Shown: positions 61,851 to 64,000 of the stretch, piece after piece
How the letters are laid out: every line of letters begins with the position of its first letter
Position numbering within the stretch: position 1 is the first letter of the stretch
Source of the DNA: JAJFUE01 sp041687335
Lineage (GTDB): Bacteria; Sumerlaeota; Sumerlaeia; MVZB01
Assembly: GCA_041687335.1 (NCBI GenBank)
Contig: JAWLCE010000014.1
Location: 1-64,000, forward strand
Direction: 5' to 3'
Length of the DNA stretch: 64,000 nt
Notes under the pieces: generated by a model
Seen by the model: only the letters and a program-made list of their open reading frames with translations
Databases searched by the model: none
What the model was told of the DNA's origin: nothing
Made by a program: the position numbers and the translations under genes

Positions 61851-62390
61851 ATGATCTTGAAGGAAGCTATTGACCTGCACGAGCATCTGATCACCGTTCT
61901 GGTTGAAAATCACCCCGGCGTGCTGGCCCGCATCAGCGGGATGTTCTCCACCCGCGGCTATAACATCGAGTCCCTGGCCGTGGGCACCACGCACAACCCC
62001 ACCATCTCACGCATTACCATCGCGCTGCGCGGCGACGACAACGTCGTCAACCAGATCATCATGCAGCTGGGCAAAATGGTCGACGTCATCCGCGTCATGG
62101 ACATGAGCGACCATGCGCATGTCGAGCGCGAACTGATGCTGATCAAGGTCACCAGCAACCCGCGCACCCGCAGCGAGATCATGCAAATCTGCGACATCTT
62201 CCGCGCCCGCATCGTCGATGTGCACCACGATAGCCTGGTCATCGAGGTCAGCGGGACCCTCGACAAAAACGAGGCGCTGCGCGAGCTGTTCGAGCCCTTC
62301 GGCATTCTTGAGATGACCCGCACCGGCCGCATCGCCCTGCAGCGCGGCCCGGCAATCCTGCGCCCCCCCGACCTCGACAACGAGAATTAA
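61851..62390 (+). CDS. ilvN: Acetolactate synthase small (regulatory) subunit
   Basis: 179 aa. The N-terminal ACT domain begins HLITVLVENHPGVLARISG and includes FSTRGYNIESLAVG, the usual valine-sensing signature. The C-terminal regulatory domain has LMLIKV and IFRARIVDV. It controls the large subunit encoded 12 nt downstream, in branched-chain amino-acid synthesis. The order small-then-large is the reverse of the common ilvB-ilvN arrangement. GGAG lies close to the ATG. Confidence 0.94.
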   Translation: MILKEAIDLHEHLITVLVENHPGVLARISGMFSTRGYNIESLAVGTTHNPTISRITIALRGDDNVVNQIIMQLGKMVDVIRVMDMSDHAHVERELMLIKVTSNPRTRSEIMQICDIFRARIVDVHHDSLVIEVSGTLDKNEALRELFEPFGILEMTRTGRIALQRGPAILRPPDLDNEN

Positions 62391-62402
62391 GGAAGCCTAC
62401 CA

Positions 62403-64000
62403 ATGACTACCTCCACCACCCCTGAATCCCAATCCATCCGGAGCGAGACCACCATGAGTTCAGAAGCGATTGCCGAGCGCCCCCACCCGCGAGCCGGCCA
62501 GCCCATGAACGGGGCCGACATGATTCTGCAGGTGCTGGCCGACGAGGGCGTCGACACCGTCTTCGGTTACAGCGGCGGCTCGATCCTGCCCACCTATGAC
62601 GCCGTCTTCCGCTATAACGACAGCCAGTCCGACCACCCCGAGCGCCGCATCAAGTTGATCGTCCCCGCCAACGAGCAGGGCGCCAGCTTCATGGCCGCCG
62701 GCTATTCCCGCGCCAGCGGCCGCGTCGGCGTCGCCATCGTGACCTCGGGCCCCGGCGCCACCAATACCGTCACCGCCGTGCGCGATTCGCTCGCCGATTC
62801 CGTGCCGATGGTCGTCATCTGCGGTCAGGTCCCCCGCGCCGCCATCGGCACCGACGCCTTTCAGGAAGCCCCCGTCTCCTCGATCATGGCCGGCTGCGCC
62901 AAGCACGTCTTCCTGGTCACCGAACCCGAGGAACTCGAGGCCACCATTCGCTCGGCCTTCTTCATCGCCCGCACCGGCCGCCCCGGCCCCGTGGTCATTG
63001 ACGTGCCCAAGGACGTGCAGAACTGGATCGGCGCCTTCCGCGGCGAGGGATTGCTCCCCCTGCGCGGCTATCGCCACTACCTCTCGCGTCTCGCACAGTC
63101 CCAGCTCACGCCCGACTCCGCGGCCGGCTTCTTTAAGATGCTCGCCATGAGCGAGCGCCCGCTGGTCTACGCCGGCGGCGGCGTCATCGTCGGCAATGCC
63201 GCCGAGCAACTGCGCCGCTTCACCGAGCACTTCGGCCTGCCCGTCGTGACCACCCTCCTGGGCATCGGCTCGGTCGACACCACCCAGCCCGGCAACCTGC
63301 ACATGCTCGGCATGCACGGCACGGCCTACGCCAATTACGCCGTTGAGGATTGCGACTTCCTCATCGCCGTCGGCGCCCGTTTCGACGATCGGGTCGCCGG
63401 TAAAATTTCGGCCTTCGCCCCCAACGCCCGCTTTATTGCCCATATCGACATCGACGCCAGCGAGATCGGCAAGATCAAGCAGGCCCATTGGCGCCATGTT
63501 GGCGAGGCCGGCGAGACCCTCAGCGAGCTTGTGCGCCTCGGCAAGAACTTCGAGAAGGATTATGGCCCCTGGCAGGCTCACCTTGCCGCCCTGCGCGAGG
63601 AATACAAACTCGCCTATGATACCGACAGCCGCCTGATCCAGCCCCATCACGTCGTCGAAACCCTCGGCGATGTGACTGATGGCGAGGCGATCGTCGCCAC
63701 CGGCGTCGGGCAGCACCAGATGTGGGCGGCCCAATATTATCGCCATCGCCACCCGCGCCACTGGCTCACCTCGGGCTCGATGGGCACGATGGGCTTCGGC
63801 CTGCCCGCCGCCATCGGCGCCCAGTTCGCCTGTCCCGACAAGCTCGTCGTCCTCATCGACGGCGACGGCTCGATCCGCATGAACCTGGGCGAAATGGAGA
63901 CCGCCACCACCTACGGCCTGCCGGTCAAGATCATCCTGCTCAACAACCTGGGCGATGGCATGGTCCGCCAGTGGCAGCGCATGTATTTTGGTCAGCGCTT
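62403..64000 (+). CDS. ilvB: Acetolactate synthase large subunit (3' end outside window)
   Basis: Thiamine-diphosphate enzyme condensing pyruvate to acetolactate (or with 2-oxobutyrate) for Val/Leu/Ile. The frame is open to the window end (~532 residues seen). An N-terminal extension of ~35 residues precedes NGADMILQVLADEGVDTVFG. The catalytic Glu is in VPANEQGASFMAAGYSRASG; TSGPGATN, GARFDDRV, GSMGTMGFGLPAAIGAQ and the ThDP motif GDGSIRMNLGEMETA with NNLGDGMVRQW follow. AAGGAAG lies 7 nt before the ATG. It is in an operon with ilvN. Confidence 0.95.
   Translation, partial: MTTSTTPESQSIRSETTMSSEAIAERPHPRAGQPMNGADMILQVLADEGVDTVFGYSGGSILPTYDAVFRYNDSQSDHPERRIKLIVPANEQGASFMAAGYSRASGRVGVAIVTSGPGATNTVTAVRDSLADSVPMVVICGQVPRAAIGTDAFQEAPVSSIMAGCAKHVFLVTEPEELEATIRSAFFIARTGRPGPVVIDVPKDVQNWIGAFRGEGLLPLRGYRHYLSRLAQSQLTPDSAAGFFKMLAMSERPLVYAGGGVIVGNAAEQLRRFTEHFGLPVVTTLLGIGSVDTTQPGNLHMLGMHGTAYANYAVEDCDFLIAVGARFDDRVAGKISAFAPNARFIAHIDIDASEIGKIKQAHWRHVGEAGETLSELVRLGKNFEKDYGPWQAHLAALREEYKLAYDTDSRLIQPHHVVETLGDVTDGEAIVATGVGQHQMWAAQYYRHRHPRHWLTSGSMGTMGFGLPAAIGAQFACPDKLVVLIDGDGSIRMNLGEMETATTYGLPVKIILLNNLGDGMVRQWQRMYFGQR

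Overview
The window is GC-rich chromosomal DNA (by eye about 65%) from a Gram-negative-type bacterium. A type II secretion operon with an outer-membrane secretin, HPr kinase, HrpB helicase, a GldA/GldF/GldG plus DUF4340 export cassette, a secreted DUF1080 protein, a GH78 rhamnosidase and a large number of GspG-like pseudopilins together suggest a PVC-like or neighbouring candidate phylum (Sumerlaeota, Hydrogenedentota and Lentisphaerota were considered). No rRNA or species marker is present, so the phylum is an inference.

Layout. 0.1-5.4 kb: a stand-alone C-terminal half of carbamoyl-phosphate synthase large subunit, fabG, a DUF1080 protein, hprK and crcB. 5.4-9.6 kb: five consecutive minus-strand pseudopilin genes. 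9.9-16.9 kb: hrpB, then a divergent glycan pair, a GH78 alpha-L-rhamnosidase and a beta-propeller protein with an ulvan-lyase-like active-site pattern. 16.9-19.4 kb: a lower-GC accessory patch beside a tRNA-Ala gene. It holds an RHS fragment with a zinc-phospholipase-like C-terminal tip, a small two-helix membrane protein (candidate immunity), two decayed RHS-core fragments and a truncated CGC-motif protein. 19.7-20.9 kb: a polyprenyl-phosphate sugar-1-phosphate transferase. 21.2-26.6 kb: the four-gene ABC/Gld/DUF4340 operon. 26.8-30.8 kb: a Gfo/Idh/MocA oxidoreductase and two HtrA-type genes, one apparently catalytically dead. 31-39 kb: hslV, a small membrane gene, topA, an FtsB-like gene, dnaX and a GT39-type glycosyltransferase. 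39.5-59.2 kb: pilB-like, pilT and a second pilB-like gene, a convergent aldo/keto reductase, then the T2SS operon gspE-F-G-H-I-J-K-L-M, an unrecognised membrane gene, a GspC/PilP-like gene and gspD. 59.5-64 kb: purA, an RRM protein, a structured untranslated region, and ilvN followed by ilvB (cut by the window end).

How the genes fit together. The dominant theme is envelope export. One almost complete T2SS operon is tightly coupled by 4-nt stop/start overlaps. Next to it lie two more assembly ATPases and a PilT retraction ATPase, and elsewhere five extra GspG-like pseudopilins that could diversify the pseudopilus. The secretin carries what look like six N1-type ring modules instead of the usual three, and the GspC-like protein has a nine-copy decapeptide linker. 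Secreted glycan-active enzymes (GH78, lyase candidate, DUF1080) are plausible cargo. The accessory highlight is the RHS-tip plus membrane-protein pair, which looks like a displaced polymorphic toxin/immunity cassette.
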